Source: an uncultured Collinsella sp. (GTDB lineage Bacteria > Actinomycetota > Coriobacteriia > Coriobacteriales > Coriobacteriaceae). From it: 24,054 bases of DNA. The notes under the pieces are model-generated. The model worked only from the letters and a program-made list of their open reading frames with translations. It had not been told where the DNA came from and did no database searches. Positions 1 through 6,447 of the stretch are shown in pieces; position 1 is the first letter of the stretch, and each line of letters starts with the position of its first letter. The translations under genes and the position numbers were made by a program. Location of the stretch: contig CAKTWW010000035.1 of assembly GCA_934630855.1 (NCBI GenBank), positions 1 to 24,054 on the forward strand. Reading direction: 5' to 3'.

Positions 1-512
1 ATCGACGAGAGAAGGAAGGGGATGAAGGGAAGGAAAGACGGCGCCGTGGCAATGGCGTAAGGCAGGAAGGAAAGGAACGGCAGGTCGTTTGCGGAGGCCG
101 GGATATCCGTGATGCCGGAGCTGCTCAGGGCACGGCAATACGCGAGGTCTGCGTCATTGGTCTCTCGGTCTCCCACGATGGACCCGGATTGGAAGCCTTC
201 GTCCATGAGCGCGTAGTAGCTCTCGGCAGAATCGAGAAAGGCGGCGTCGGTTTGAGCGGCGAGGGCGGCGTTCGCGTATCTTGCAAGCTCCGCGTCAACT
301 TGCTGCTCTGGAGATAGGTCTGTGCCGCTGGCCTGGGGTGCGCGCGTATTGAATGCGTCGACAAAGCCCTGCATGCCCTGCTTCATAAAGAAGGGCCCGT
401 AGATGGGTGAATTGAACGCAATGGGGACGGAGAAGGCTGCAGCGAGAACGAGCGTACAAATCCATACGGCCCTGTCTCTTAGGATTAGTTTGAGAAGAAG
501 TCGACAGTACAT
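1..512 (-). CDS. ABC-type permease, N-terminal part (cut by window edge)
   Basis: Partial gene: 170 codons are visible and the 3' end lies outside the window. I read it by translating the reverse complement from the ATG at 512; the frame stays open to base 1. Visible are a short basic N-terminus, a membrane segment at about residues 15-33 (WICTLVLAAAFSVPIAF), an outside region of about 110 residues rich in Ala, Asp and Glu, and a second membrane segment opening with LPFLSFLPYAIATAPSF. This layout, and the LPFLSFLPYAI stretch, resemble the second half of the large permease at 1412-3634 (MPPLILLSYLQAALPS), so it is probably another permease of the same exporter. The ribosome binding site is weak (GTAGGTG, 9 bases before the ATG). 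It is last in the minus-strand cassette, 153 bases after the ATPase gene. The function is inferred from neighbours and topology only. Confidence 0.65.
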   Translation of the reverse strand, partial: MYCRLLLKLILRDRAVWICTLVLAAAFSVPIAFNSPIYGPFFMKQGMQGFVDAFNTRAPQASGTDLSPEQQVDAELARYANAALAAQTDAAFLDSAESYYALMDEGFQSGSIVGDRETNDADLAYCRALSSSGITDIPASANDLPFLSFLPYAIATAPSFLPFIPFLLSS

Positions 513-665
513 TTAGAAGCACCTACATTCCTCAAAGCATCGTTAGATTAATAATGACAGACCGAATGAAGATACGTGCGACGGGGGCGAGGCGAATGGC
601 TGAGCGGTATCGATATGCGGGTTCAACGGTATCATATTGACCACATAGATTTTTAACTTGCATTT

Positions 666-1406
666 CTACCCGCCCTTTTCGTAGAGTCGCCGATACGTGC
701 TCAGCGCACCCTCGGCGCGTCCGGCAGGCTTTGCGAAATGGGATCCAGGAGACTTCGGCGCAGCATCATCTTGCGGAATGCTTCTAATGAGCCTCCCATC
801 CTTCAAAAACAGAATCTCATCGCACAGCCTATCGACCGAATCCAAGATGTGGGATGACATGATGATGCACGTACCAGAATCGGCCAGCTTCCTGAAAATC
901 TCGGAATGCAAGTCCACCCTGCTGGGGTCGAGCGCGTTCATGGGCTCATCTAATAGAAGGTACCGCGCACCCGTCGCATACGCAATCGCCAGGGTAAGCT
1001 GCTGCTTCATGCCCTGGCTCAGAGTGCGGATCCTCATCTTCGCGAACTCGCCTATCTGCGTTTGTTCCACCATCTCTTCGATATCGCGAGCATGCGGCCA
1101 CATATCGCAAACCATCTTGAGGTGATCTTCCGCACGCAATCCGGGATACAGCAGCGTCCCCTCACCAGGTGCATAGAAGATCATAGAACGGACCTCTCTC
1201 GCACCCGTACCCTGCACCTCATCCAGAACGATGCTCCCGTCCACGCGAGGACCCGGCAAACCTGCCATCGCACGCAGCAACGTCGTCTTTCCATGCCCGT
1301 TCGGAGCGACGAGACCGTAGACCGTACCCGGGGCAAACTCAGCGTCCACCGAATCTACGAGCACCTTCTTTCCATAAGAGATCGTCAGCGTTTGAAGGCC
1401 AATCAT
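666..1406 (-). CDS. ABC transporter ATP-binding protein
   Basis: Cytoplasmic ATPase that should power the adjacent permease. Counted from an ATG at 1415 (249 residues), the Walker A motif is APNGHGKT (37-44), the signature is LSQGM (132-136), Walker B is YLLLDEP (152-158) and the switch His is His189 (SSH). The Q-loop is unusual: where most members have a Gln the sequence reads YAPGEGTLLYP, as in some ABC-2 exporters that use Glu or another residue there. About 40 residues after the core form a short basic tail. The ATG at 1415 overlaps the permease stop in ATGA, but then GGGG would touch the start codon. The ATG at 1406 (246 residues, MIGLQTL) has the GAAAGGGG site at about 9 bases, so I prefer it. 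Tight coupling with the permease suggests one complex. Confidence 0.88.
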   Translation of the reverse strand: MIGLQTLTISYGKKVLVDSVDAEFAPGTVYGLVAPNGHGKTTLLRAMAGLPGPRVDGSIVLDEVQGTGAREVRSMIFYAPGEGTLLYPGLRAEDHLKMVCDMWPHARDIEEMVEQTQIGEFAKMRIRTLSQGMKQQLTLAIAYATGARYLLLDEPMNALDPSRVDLHSEIFRKLADSGTCIIMSSHILDSVDRLCDEILFLKDGRLIRSIPQDDAAPKSPGSHFAKPAGRAEGALSTYRRLYEKGG

Positions 1407-1411
1407 CGAGA

Positions 1412-3634
1412 TCATCCCCTTTCGATCTTTGGAACACTCAGGCGCACCATCAACGGAGATACGGCGCCCAAAACCACCAGCAGAGCGCCCGATGCGCCGA
1501 CGACCTCTCCAAAAGGCATCGCGTTCGTCCCTCGCCCAAGGAACCCAATCGTCCCCACCTGGGAAGCGGGATCAAACGAGGCGAATGGAGCCAGCAGCGC
1601 GACGCCCATGCCCGCGCTTTCAACATGAGCGCTCAACGAACCCAACACCAGGAGAACCGCGCAAACCACTCCGGTGACAACGGGGTTGCGGCTAATCGCT
1701 GCTGTCAACGCAGCGACGACGGAAATCACGCCGTATGCCATGACCAGCAACGGAATACTGCACAACACCGCCTCCCCCACCATGGACGTTGTCGAAGCTC
1801 CCGCCCGAATGAGAGCGACGGGATACTCCGATCCACCCGCACCGTTCTTAATCAAGGACACAACCGCAGCGGGAACCATCGACACCAAAAGCAGCGCCAA
1901 GCCAAGCAGGAGAGACAGCGCAACAGCCGTCAGAAAACGCACATGCGCTGTTGCGGGGACTTGGAAAACCAGAAGGGAACGGCACCGCAGGTAGGTGCAC
2001 GCAAGCGATGTGACAACCACGGGCAACAGCCAAAACAAGGAAGGAAGCGCTGCCTGGAGATAGGAAAGGAGGATTAATGGGGGCATCTTCGTACTTAACT
2101 CGTAAACCTTGGGGTCCGGCAAGCTCGCGATCGACTCGAGCAGAAGGGCGCGCGCCTCCGCACGAGAAGGAGTCTCCGGCTCGATTCCGATCGATTGCAG
2201 GAGGGTCGCATCTGCCGCGCCCAGCTCGCCTCGAGCGCGCTCGTACGTCGCAAGGCTTCGAAACCCCTCCGCAGGCGTGGGCGCGTACACGAAACCCGAA
2301 AGAGCATCTCGCATGCCTTCCAGGGCCGCTTTGCCCTCGACGTCCATATTCGCAGCGTCCTGCTCTAGATACCGATCTATTGAACGGAGCTCCCCATCCC
2401 TATACCGAACAGCGGAAACGTCACCAGCGTCAGGAAACACCTCGACCAGAGCCGGGGCCAGCATCGCCGTCGACATTGCAATCGCGCATACGGCGAGGGC
2501 AGGAGAATGCAGGAGCAGCTTCCCCATCGTTCTTACGTATGCAACGGCGGAGGCACAAGCGCTCGAACGGGCTGTCGTTCTCGATGCGGTGAAGGAACCT
2601 CTCTCAAGACAAATCGGGGACATCGGGCGCGCGCAGCCGCTCTTTCCAGCAACGCAAAGCAGGCTAATTGCCAGCACCTCGATCCCGATTGCGCATACGA
2701 GGGTAATCGCGCCACGCTCGAAGCAAAGTCCAGGCAGATTCACTATCTGCGTTGTCGGGTACGGGCTATAGGTGCCGACGGTCAACTCAGTGTTCGCATA
2801 CGTAAGGGGATTCAACAGGGCGAACTCACGTAAAGCGATGGATCTTCCGTAATACCCGGGAACCATCGTCGCCCCCATCAGGGCACATACGAACACGATT
2901 CCAAGCGTAGGGTTATTGGCAATCTTCACGGCAAGGTGAACGACGAGCGAGATGAACGCCGCCACCAAGAATTGCAAGATGGCCGTCTGTGCGAACACCA
3001 GCCAAGCCGGTTTGATAACCGGAGTCGCATATTGAACGTAGCCTATCGGATAGAACAGCGAGCCCGGGCCATTCTTCACAAGTGCGGCGATTATCCCTGG
3101 AAGATTGACGGCGAAGACGGCAAGCATCGCAAAAACACTCGCCCATACGCTCGATGCAACAAGCCTGCCCAGCTCACCCATCGGTGCCTGGATGATGAGT
3201 TTTTCACGTTTGTTAAGACGCGCGGCAAGGAACGAGACGGCAACGGCCGTTGCGGCCCATAGCAAGTACTCCTTCGATCCGTCATAAAAGGAGTACGCTC
3301 CATCCGATACCTGCAGAAACGGAAGCAGAGGAGAGAGCGGCGCCAAGACAAGACGCCCCGCGGCAAGAGGGTACAGAAGCGCGGGCATGCTTGATGAAGA
3401 GGTATAGACGCCCTCCTCCCCCGCATTCACAAGCGCATCCGCATAGGATGCTGACAATTCCTGCTCAACACGGGTTATTCCCGACTCGAGGTATTCAACC
3501 CGTCCGTCGATGCCAGCCGCGCTCCTGAAGACGGGCAAAGCACAAAGAACCATCAACGCAACAACGGCAACACAGAGTGACCTGGAGGAGAGGAGCGACC
3601 TAAAGATTGCCTTCGAGATTTTGAGCATATTCAT
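1412..3634 (-). CDS. Large ABC permease made of two homologous halves
   Basis: A 740-residue integral membrane protein. Each half starts with a membrane segment (about 18-38 and 375-397), followed by a long outside region (about 40-120 and 400-515) and then roughly five hydrophobic segments. The halves share spaced motifs at a constant offset of 409 residues: LVKNGPG (185) against LIKNGAG (594), both followed by YP, and ANNP (239-242) against SRNP (648-651). VGT at 286 matches VGT at 693. So this looks like two ABC-2-type permeases fused in one chain, which could pair with the ATPase alone or with the permease at 1-512. The open frame extends up to 3700, but that stretch contains a strong hairpin. 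ATG 3634 (MNMLKI) has AAGG upstream and begins just before the first membrane helix. Substrate unknown; export of, or immunity to, the small upstream protein is an inference. Confidence 0.75.
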   Translation of the reverse strand: MNMLKISKAIFRSLLSSRSLCVAVVALMVLCALPVFRSAAGIDGRVEYLESGITRVEQELSASYADALVNAGEEGVYTSSSSMPALLYPLAAGRLVLAPLSPLLPFLQVSDGAYSFYDGSKEYLLWAATAVAVSFLAARLNKREKLIIQAPMGELGRLVASSVWASVFAMLAVFAVNLPGIIAALVKNGPGSLFYPIGYVQYATPVIKPAWLVFAQTAILQFLVAAFISLVVHLAVKIANNPTLGIVFVCALMGATMVPGYYGRSIALREFALLNPLTYANTELTVGTYSPYPTTQIVNLPGLCFERGAITLVCAIGIEVLAISLLCVAGKSGCARPMSPICLERGSFTASRTTARSSACASAVAYVRTMGKLLLHSPALAVCAIAMSTAMLAPALVEVFPDAGDVSAVRYRDGELRSIDRYLEQDAANMDVEGKAALEGMRDALSGFVYAPTPAEGFRSLATYERARGELGAADATLLQSIGIEPETPSRAEARALLLESIASLPDPKVYELSTKMPPLILLSYLQAALPSLFWLLPVVVTSLACTYLRCRSLLVFQVPATAHVRFLTAVALSLLLGLALLLVSMVPAAVVSLIKNGAGGSEYPVALIRAGASTTSMVGEAVLCSIPLLVMAYGVISVVAALTAAISRNPVVTGVVCAVLLVLGSLSAHVESAGMGVALLAPFASFDPASQVGTIGFLGRGTNAMPFGEVVGASGALLVVLGAVSPLMVRLSVPKIERG

Positions 3635-3664
3635 CGCCAACCTTAACCTCATCCAGTCGGAACA

Positions 3665-3693
3665 GAGGGGCCGAACAAAATGCTCGGCCCCTC
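3665..3693 (-). terminator. Strong hairpin between secreted-protein gene and permease (attenuator-like)
   Basis: A perfect 10-bp stem (GAGGGGCCGA at 3665-3674 with TCGGCCCCTC at 3684-3693) encloses a 9-base loop. It begins 7 bases after the stop codon of the upstream small gene. No run of T follows on either strand, so it is not a textbook intrinsic terminator. It may act as an attenuator or mRNA stabiliser that makes the small protein more abundant than the transporter. Confidence 0.55.
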
Positions 3694-3700
3694 CTCGCAT

Positions 3701-4066
3701 CTAGTAGGTGCTATAGACAAATTGCCATTTATCAGTTGTGCCAAGAACACCACAGGAGCACATTGCAGCGAGGCGGGATTCCCTATGATGCGCGGATCGG
3801 CGATAGCCATTTCGGTAGGAGATCGTCTTGTAAGAGATGTTGAACATCGAGATGCTGTGCCCGCTTACGCCGCGAGGACAGCTGTAGCTCCAGTAGGTAT
3901 CGACGACGTCGTCCGTATACCCGAGGGGCTCAACGAGGGCACACTGGCTGCTCTCCTGGGAAGGAGGCATCGGGGTATCCGCAAAAGCGGGGGCTCCCGG
4001 CAGCAACAGACAAAGAGCGAGGCCGAGGAAAACCAAGAGCTTACACGACTTAACAGTACCGAACAT
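3701..4066 (-). CDS. Small secreted four-cysteine protein (bacteriocin-like candidate)
   Basis: A 121-residue protein starting at ATG 4066 behind GGAGAGGA. It has a classical signal peptide: Lys-containing N-terminus, hydrophobic core LLVFLGLALCLLL and an APAFA-D cleavage site after residue 29. The predicted mature chain is about 92 residues, with four cysteines (42, 63, 103, 105) and many aromatic residues, ending in KWQFVYSTY. I do not recognise the family. A signal peptide, an aromatic C-terminus and a following large membrane protein plus ABC ATPase recall lactococcin-972-type loci, but the typical sequence motifs of that family are not clearly present and the permease has a different topology. 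It could be a bacteriocin, another secreted peptide, or an extracellular sensor or ligand for the transporter. The gene appears real because of its ribosome binding site, signal peptide and clean stop before the hairpin. Confidence 0.65.
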   Translation of the reverse strand: MFGTVKSCKLLVFLGLALCLLLPGAPAFADTPMPPSQESSQCALVEPLGYTDDVVDTYWSYSCPRGVSGHSISMFNISYKTISYRNGYRRSAHHRESRLAAMCSCGVLGTTDKWQFVYSTY

Positions 4067-4114
4067 AATCCTCTCCAATCTAGAGGGGTTTCGGTTGCAG
4101 CATGCTGTGATTAC

Positions 4115-4143
4115 TTGCCGGCAAAGTCAATTAAACATAAACT
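4115..4143 (+). promoter_or_regulatory. Possible promoter of the DUF2975/XRE pair
   Basis: TTGCCG at 4115-4120 and TAAACT at 4138-4143 are separated by 17 bases in the only clearly AT-rich stretch of this area. Each hexamer matches the sigma-70 consensus at 4 of 6 positions. It is placed about 44 bases before the start at 4187. The divergent secreted-protein gene must also be driven from this gap, but I see no convincing minus-strand promoter. Confidence 0.35.
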
Positions 4144-4186
4144 GTTAAAAAGTAACCTGAGTTTTTTAAATTCTTCGGAGGTTATT

Positions 4187-4699
4187 ATGAGTTCCGACAA
4201 TCGCACTCCCCGGCTTCATTCCTTCCGCATCGCATGTGCGATAGCCTCTGCGGCCCTTTGCGTCACCGCCATCGCACAAGTGGCGTTCTCCTTAAAGCCA
4301 GCAATCGAAGTGCTCGACAACCCTGTGATTGTAGACTCCCCAGCATATCCAGCCCTTGCGATCTCGACATTGGCCCCTGCCGTCATCGGTATCGCCACGA
4401 CCGTCCTCAGCGCCGTTCTCGTGTGGACGATCAAGAGCGCAGACCCCTTCAAGAAAGGGTCTGCGACGTGCTTGAAGGTGCTCGGCATTCTCTTCATTGT
4501 TCAAGCTGCCACCAGCCTCTACGCCGGCTCACTCGAAGCCTCCGTCTCGATGTTTGGCGGCGAGGGGACCGTCGGCACCCAAGAGATCGCTTCATCATTC
4601 GACTGGACCTCTCTGGTTCTCGGCATCGTCCTGTTCATGCTTTCCCAGCTCTTCCTGTACGCTCGAGAGCTGTACCTCGACTCCGACGAGATTGCGTAA
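4187..4699 (+). CDS. DUF2975-like four-helix membrane protein
   Basis: A 170-residue membrane protein with four predicted helices at about residues 13-35, 55-81, 95-117 and 140-160. It ends in a short cytoplasmic tail (ARELYLDSDEIA) that fits the C-terminus of DUF2975 proteins. The start at ATG 4187 is set by a strong TCGGAGG site 6 bases upstream; the open frame extends further upstream, but without such a site and across the promoter gap. A gene for a small XRE regulator follows after 9 bases, the usual partner arrangement for DUF2975 proteins. The family has no established molecular function. Pairing with a dedicated repressor suggests a stress- or envelope-linked regulatory module, but this is inference. 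Confidence 0.8.
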   Translation: MSSDNRTPRLHSFRIACAIASAALCVTAIAQVAFSLKPAIEVLDNPVIVDSPAYPALAISTLAPAVIGIATTVLSAVLVWTIKSADPFKKGSATCLKVLGILFIVQAATSLYAGSLEASVSMFGGEGTVGTQEIASSFDWTSLVLGIVLFMLSQLFLYARELYLDSDEIA

Positions 4700-4708
4700 G
4701 GAAACGCC

Positions 4709-4960
4709 ATGCCCGTAATTGTTCGCCTCGACAAGATCATGGCCGAGCGAAAGATTTCCTCGAACGAACTTGCCGAAAGGATTGGAACCACGCCCGTGAA
4801 CCTGTCCCGTATTAAAAAGGGGCATATTCGCGGCATTCGCTTCAACACGCTCGAGCAGCTATGCCTCGCCCTTCGTTGCCAACCTGGAGACCTTCTCGAA
4901 GTCATGAGCGAAGAGGATGCCAGAAAAGAGTTCGGACTCGATTGGTCCGCCGAGGATTAG
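4709..4960 (+). CDS. Small XRE-family transcriptional regulator (YozG-like)
   Basis: An 83-residue DNA-binding protein that is almost entirely a Cro/C1-type helix-turn-helix: ISSNELAERIG (helices 1-2), TPVNLSRIKKG (recognition helix) and FNTLEQLCLALRCQPGDLL (helices 4-5). The short tail is acidic. AAGGAAA lies 5-6 bases before the ATG, and the gene follows the DUF2975-like gene by 9 bases, so the two should be co-transcribed. Autoregulation of the pair would be typical. Its TAG stop (4958-4960) directly abuts, in frame, the truncated recombinase that follows, so the end of this gene marks a recombination boundary. Confidence 0.9.
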   Translation: MPVIVRLDKIMAERKISSNELAERIGTTPVNLSRIKKGHIRGIRFNTLEQLCLALRCQPGDLLEVMSEEDARKEFGLDWSAED

Positions 4961-4969
4961 AGGGCGGTC

Positions 4970-5686
4970 TTGCTCGCCCTGAACACGGGGATGCGAATCG
5001 GCGAGGTCTTCGGCCCTAGGTGGTGCGGCGTGGATTTCGAGACGGGCCTGATCTCGGCCAGGCACTCGGTGGCGCACACGAAGGGGATGGGTTCCTTCAT
5101 CAAGGACACCAAGACCCATGATTCCAGGGCCATTCCCATCGACCCGGTCGGCCTTCTCCCCTTCCTGAAGGAGATTCACGAGACCGATCGCGGGAAGTTG
5201 CGCTCGCGCGGCCTTGCCGGGGCGGTCGAGATCGGGGACTGCTACATCCTGTCGGAGCCGGGCGCGACCTTCGCGACGACAAGCTATATCCGCAGGGCGT
5301 TCAAGACGTTCTCGGAGACCAACGGCCTCATGGGCACCAACGACGAGCTGATCACGTTCCACGGCCTTCGCCACACGTTCGCAACGCAGTGGATCCGCCA
5401 GGGCGGCGATATCAAGGCGCTCCAATCGATCCTCGGCCACAAGGACGCCATGGCGACGCTCAACGTCTACGCCGACATCGAGCCCATCTCCAAAATCCAT
5501 AACATGCTGCGCGCCACGCCGTGCCTTTGGCGCGGGCACCTCGGGCCGAGGGTCGATCCGGGTCCCATGTTCCAACAGAGGATCCAGGAGTCCATCGAGA
5601 CGCTCCAGGCGTTCGGCTACGGCATCACCGAGCCGGACGACCGAAATATCGCCATACGCGACGTGAAGACGAACAGTTGGCTCTAG
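4970..5686 (+). pseudogene. Truncated tyrosine recombinase (integrase), catalytic domain only
   Basis: A 238-residue open frame that matches only the C-terminal catalytic domain of phage or ICE integrases. All catalytic residues are visible: Arg9 (NTGMRIGE), Lys48 (TKTHDSR), His131 and Arg134 (HGLRHTFAT), His157 (ILGHK) and the nucleophile Tyr167 (NVYAD). The usual arm-binding and core-binding domains, about 150-180 residues, are absent. The frame opens right after the TAG of the XRE gene and the first possible start is a TTG without a ribosome binding site. I call it a remnant of an integrated element cut at its 5' end. After about residue 180 the sequence (LRATPCLWRGH...) no longer looks like integrase and may be read-through. 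Without the DNA-binding domain it is unlikely to recombine by itself. Confidence 0.85.
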
Positions 5687-6081
5687 CTCACCGAGTACGC
5701 GGCAGTGCTGGGCCCATCCCAACTGAGGTCACGGTGGTCCGATAGGGGCGCCGCCCGCGGCATGCGCCGCGGAGCGGTATCCCCTACCGAAGGGCGGGGA
5801 TGCCCTCCGCTTCCAGTTCGGAATCAGCCGTCGGAGGCGTTCGGCTGACTGCGGGAACGGCCTGTCCGCTCAATGTGTTCGGCTGAGATCGGAAATCAAC
5901 CCAACACGAGCCGGACACGCGCCAGACGGCTCTTCCCCGTACGGCCTTCCCCCTTACGCTCATGTTGCAGGCATGTAACGCCGCAGTAAGCACGCCCCTT
6001 TTGGCACCAGACAGGTACAATGATGAACACTGTACCGTAGCGGAGCGCCCCGCGCGCCGCAATCACGCGAAAGGGTTTCCC
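5687..6081 (+). other. Gene-free stretch with several dyads
   Basis: No credible gene: the minus-strand frame at 5784-6062 has no ribosome binding site or recognisable content. It holds a 7-bp GC-only stem at 5755-5772 (CCGCGGC, loop ATGC, GCCGCGG) and a second dyad at 5824-5830/5842-5848 (TCAGCCG/CGGCTGA). A direct repeat GTTCGGCTGA occurs at 5839 and 5877. These may be leftovers of the integrated element. The last 80 bases carry the upstream region of the ACT-domain gene. Confidence 0.5.
6014..6036 (+). promoter_or_regulatory. Operator-like dyad upstream of the ACT-domain gene
   Basis: A 23-base inverted repeat: arms GGTACAATG and CACTGTACC with one mismatch, spacer ATGAA. It overlaps a good -10-like hexamer (TACAAT, 6016-6021) and ends 46 bases before the start at 6082. 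No convincing -35 hexamer lies at the right distance. The position suits a repressor or activator site for the ACT/citrate synthase pair; the regulator is unknown. Confidence 0.4.
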
Positions 6082-6369
6082 ATGGCCGAGATCTCGTCCT
6101 CCCGTATCGTCATCACCGTCCTTGGCAAGAACCGCCCCGGCATCGTCGCCGGCGTCACCCGTGTCCTAGGCGAGGCCAACGTCGACATCCGCGACATCAC
6201 GCAGTCCATTATCGAGGACATCTTCACCATGACCATGCTGGCCGATACCGCCGAGTCCAAGCTCGACTTCGCCGAGCTGCAGAAGGCGCTTGCCGAGGCC
6301 GGCGAGCTTTCGGGCGTCAACGTGTCCATCCAGCGCGAGGATGTCTTTAACTTTATGTACCGCCTGTAG
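6082..6369 (+). CDS. ACT domain-containing protein (UPF0237 type)
   Basis: A 95-residue protein consisting of one ACT domain. The sequence RIVITVLGKNRPGIVAGVTR (about residues 8-27) is the typical first strand, loop and helix, with the Asn-Arg-Pro-Gly loop that binds an amino acid effector, and NVDIRDITQSI is the second strand. The length fits stand-alone ACT proteins of the UPF0237/GcvR-like group, which are thought to sense amino acids, but no target is established. The ATG at 6082 was chosen because the domain begins six residues later and an AAAGGG site lies 7 bases upstream. In many genomes this family sits before a UPF0210 gene; here the next gene, 78 bases on, is citrate synthase. That suggests a link to amino acid or 2-oxoacid supply (inference). 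Confidence 0.88.
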   Translation: MAEISSSRIVITVLGKNRPGIVAGVTRVLGEANVDIRDITQSIIEDIFTMTMLADTAESKLDFAELQKALAEAGELSGVNVSIQREDVFNFMYRL

Positions 6370-6447
6370 CGAACAGGTCGCCCGGGGACAGGCTGGCGCG
6401 TCTGCGCCCAAGCGCGCCGTCCCGACGCGGCCCGGAGAGGAGCGCGC

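Noticed and set aside
3701..3703. TAG read as an amino acid (pyrrolysine-like read-through)
   Set aside because: TAG is used as an ordinary stop for many genes here (for example ade, citrate synthase, S13-region neighbours), and no recoding machinery is in the window.
3680..4186. N-terminal extension of the DUF2975-like frame upstream of 4187
   Set aside because: It runs antisense through the secreted-protein gene and across a promoter-like AT-rich gap; the TCGGAGG site fixes the start at 4187.
5784..6062. Minus-strand 92-codon frame in the dyad-rich gap
   Set aside because: No ribosome binding site and no family resemblance, and it overlaps the promoter region of the ACT-domain gene.
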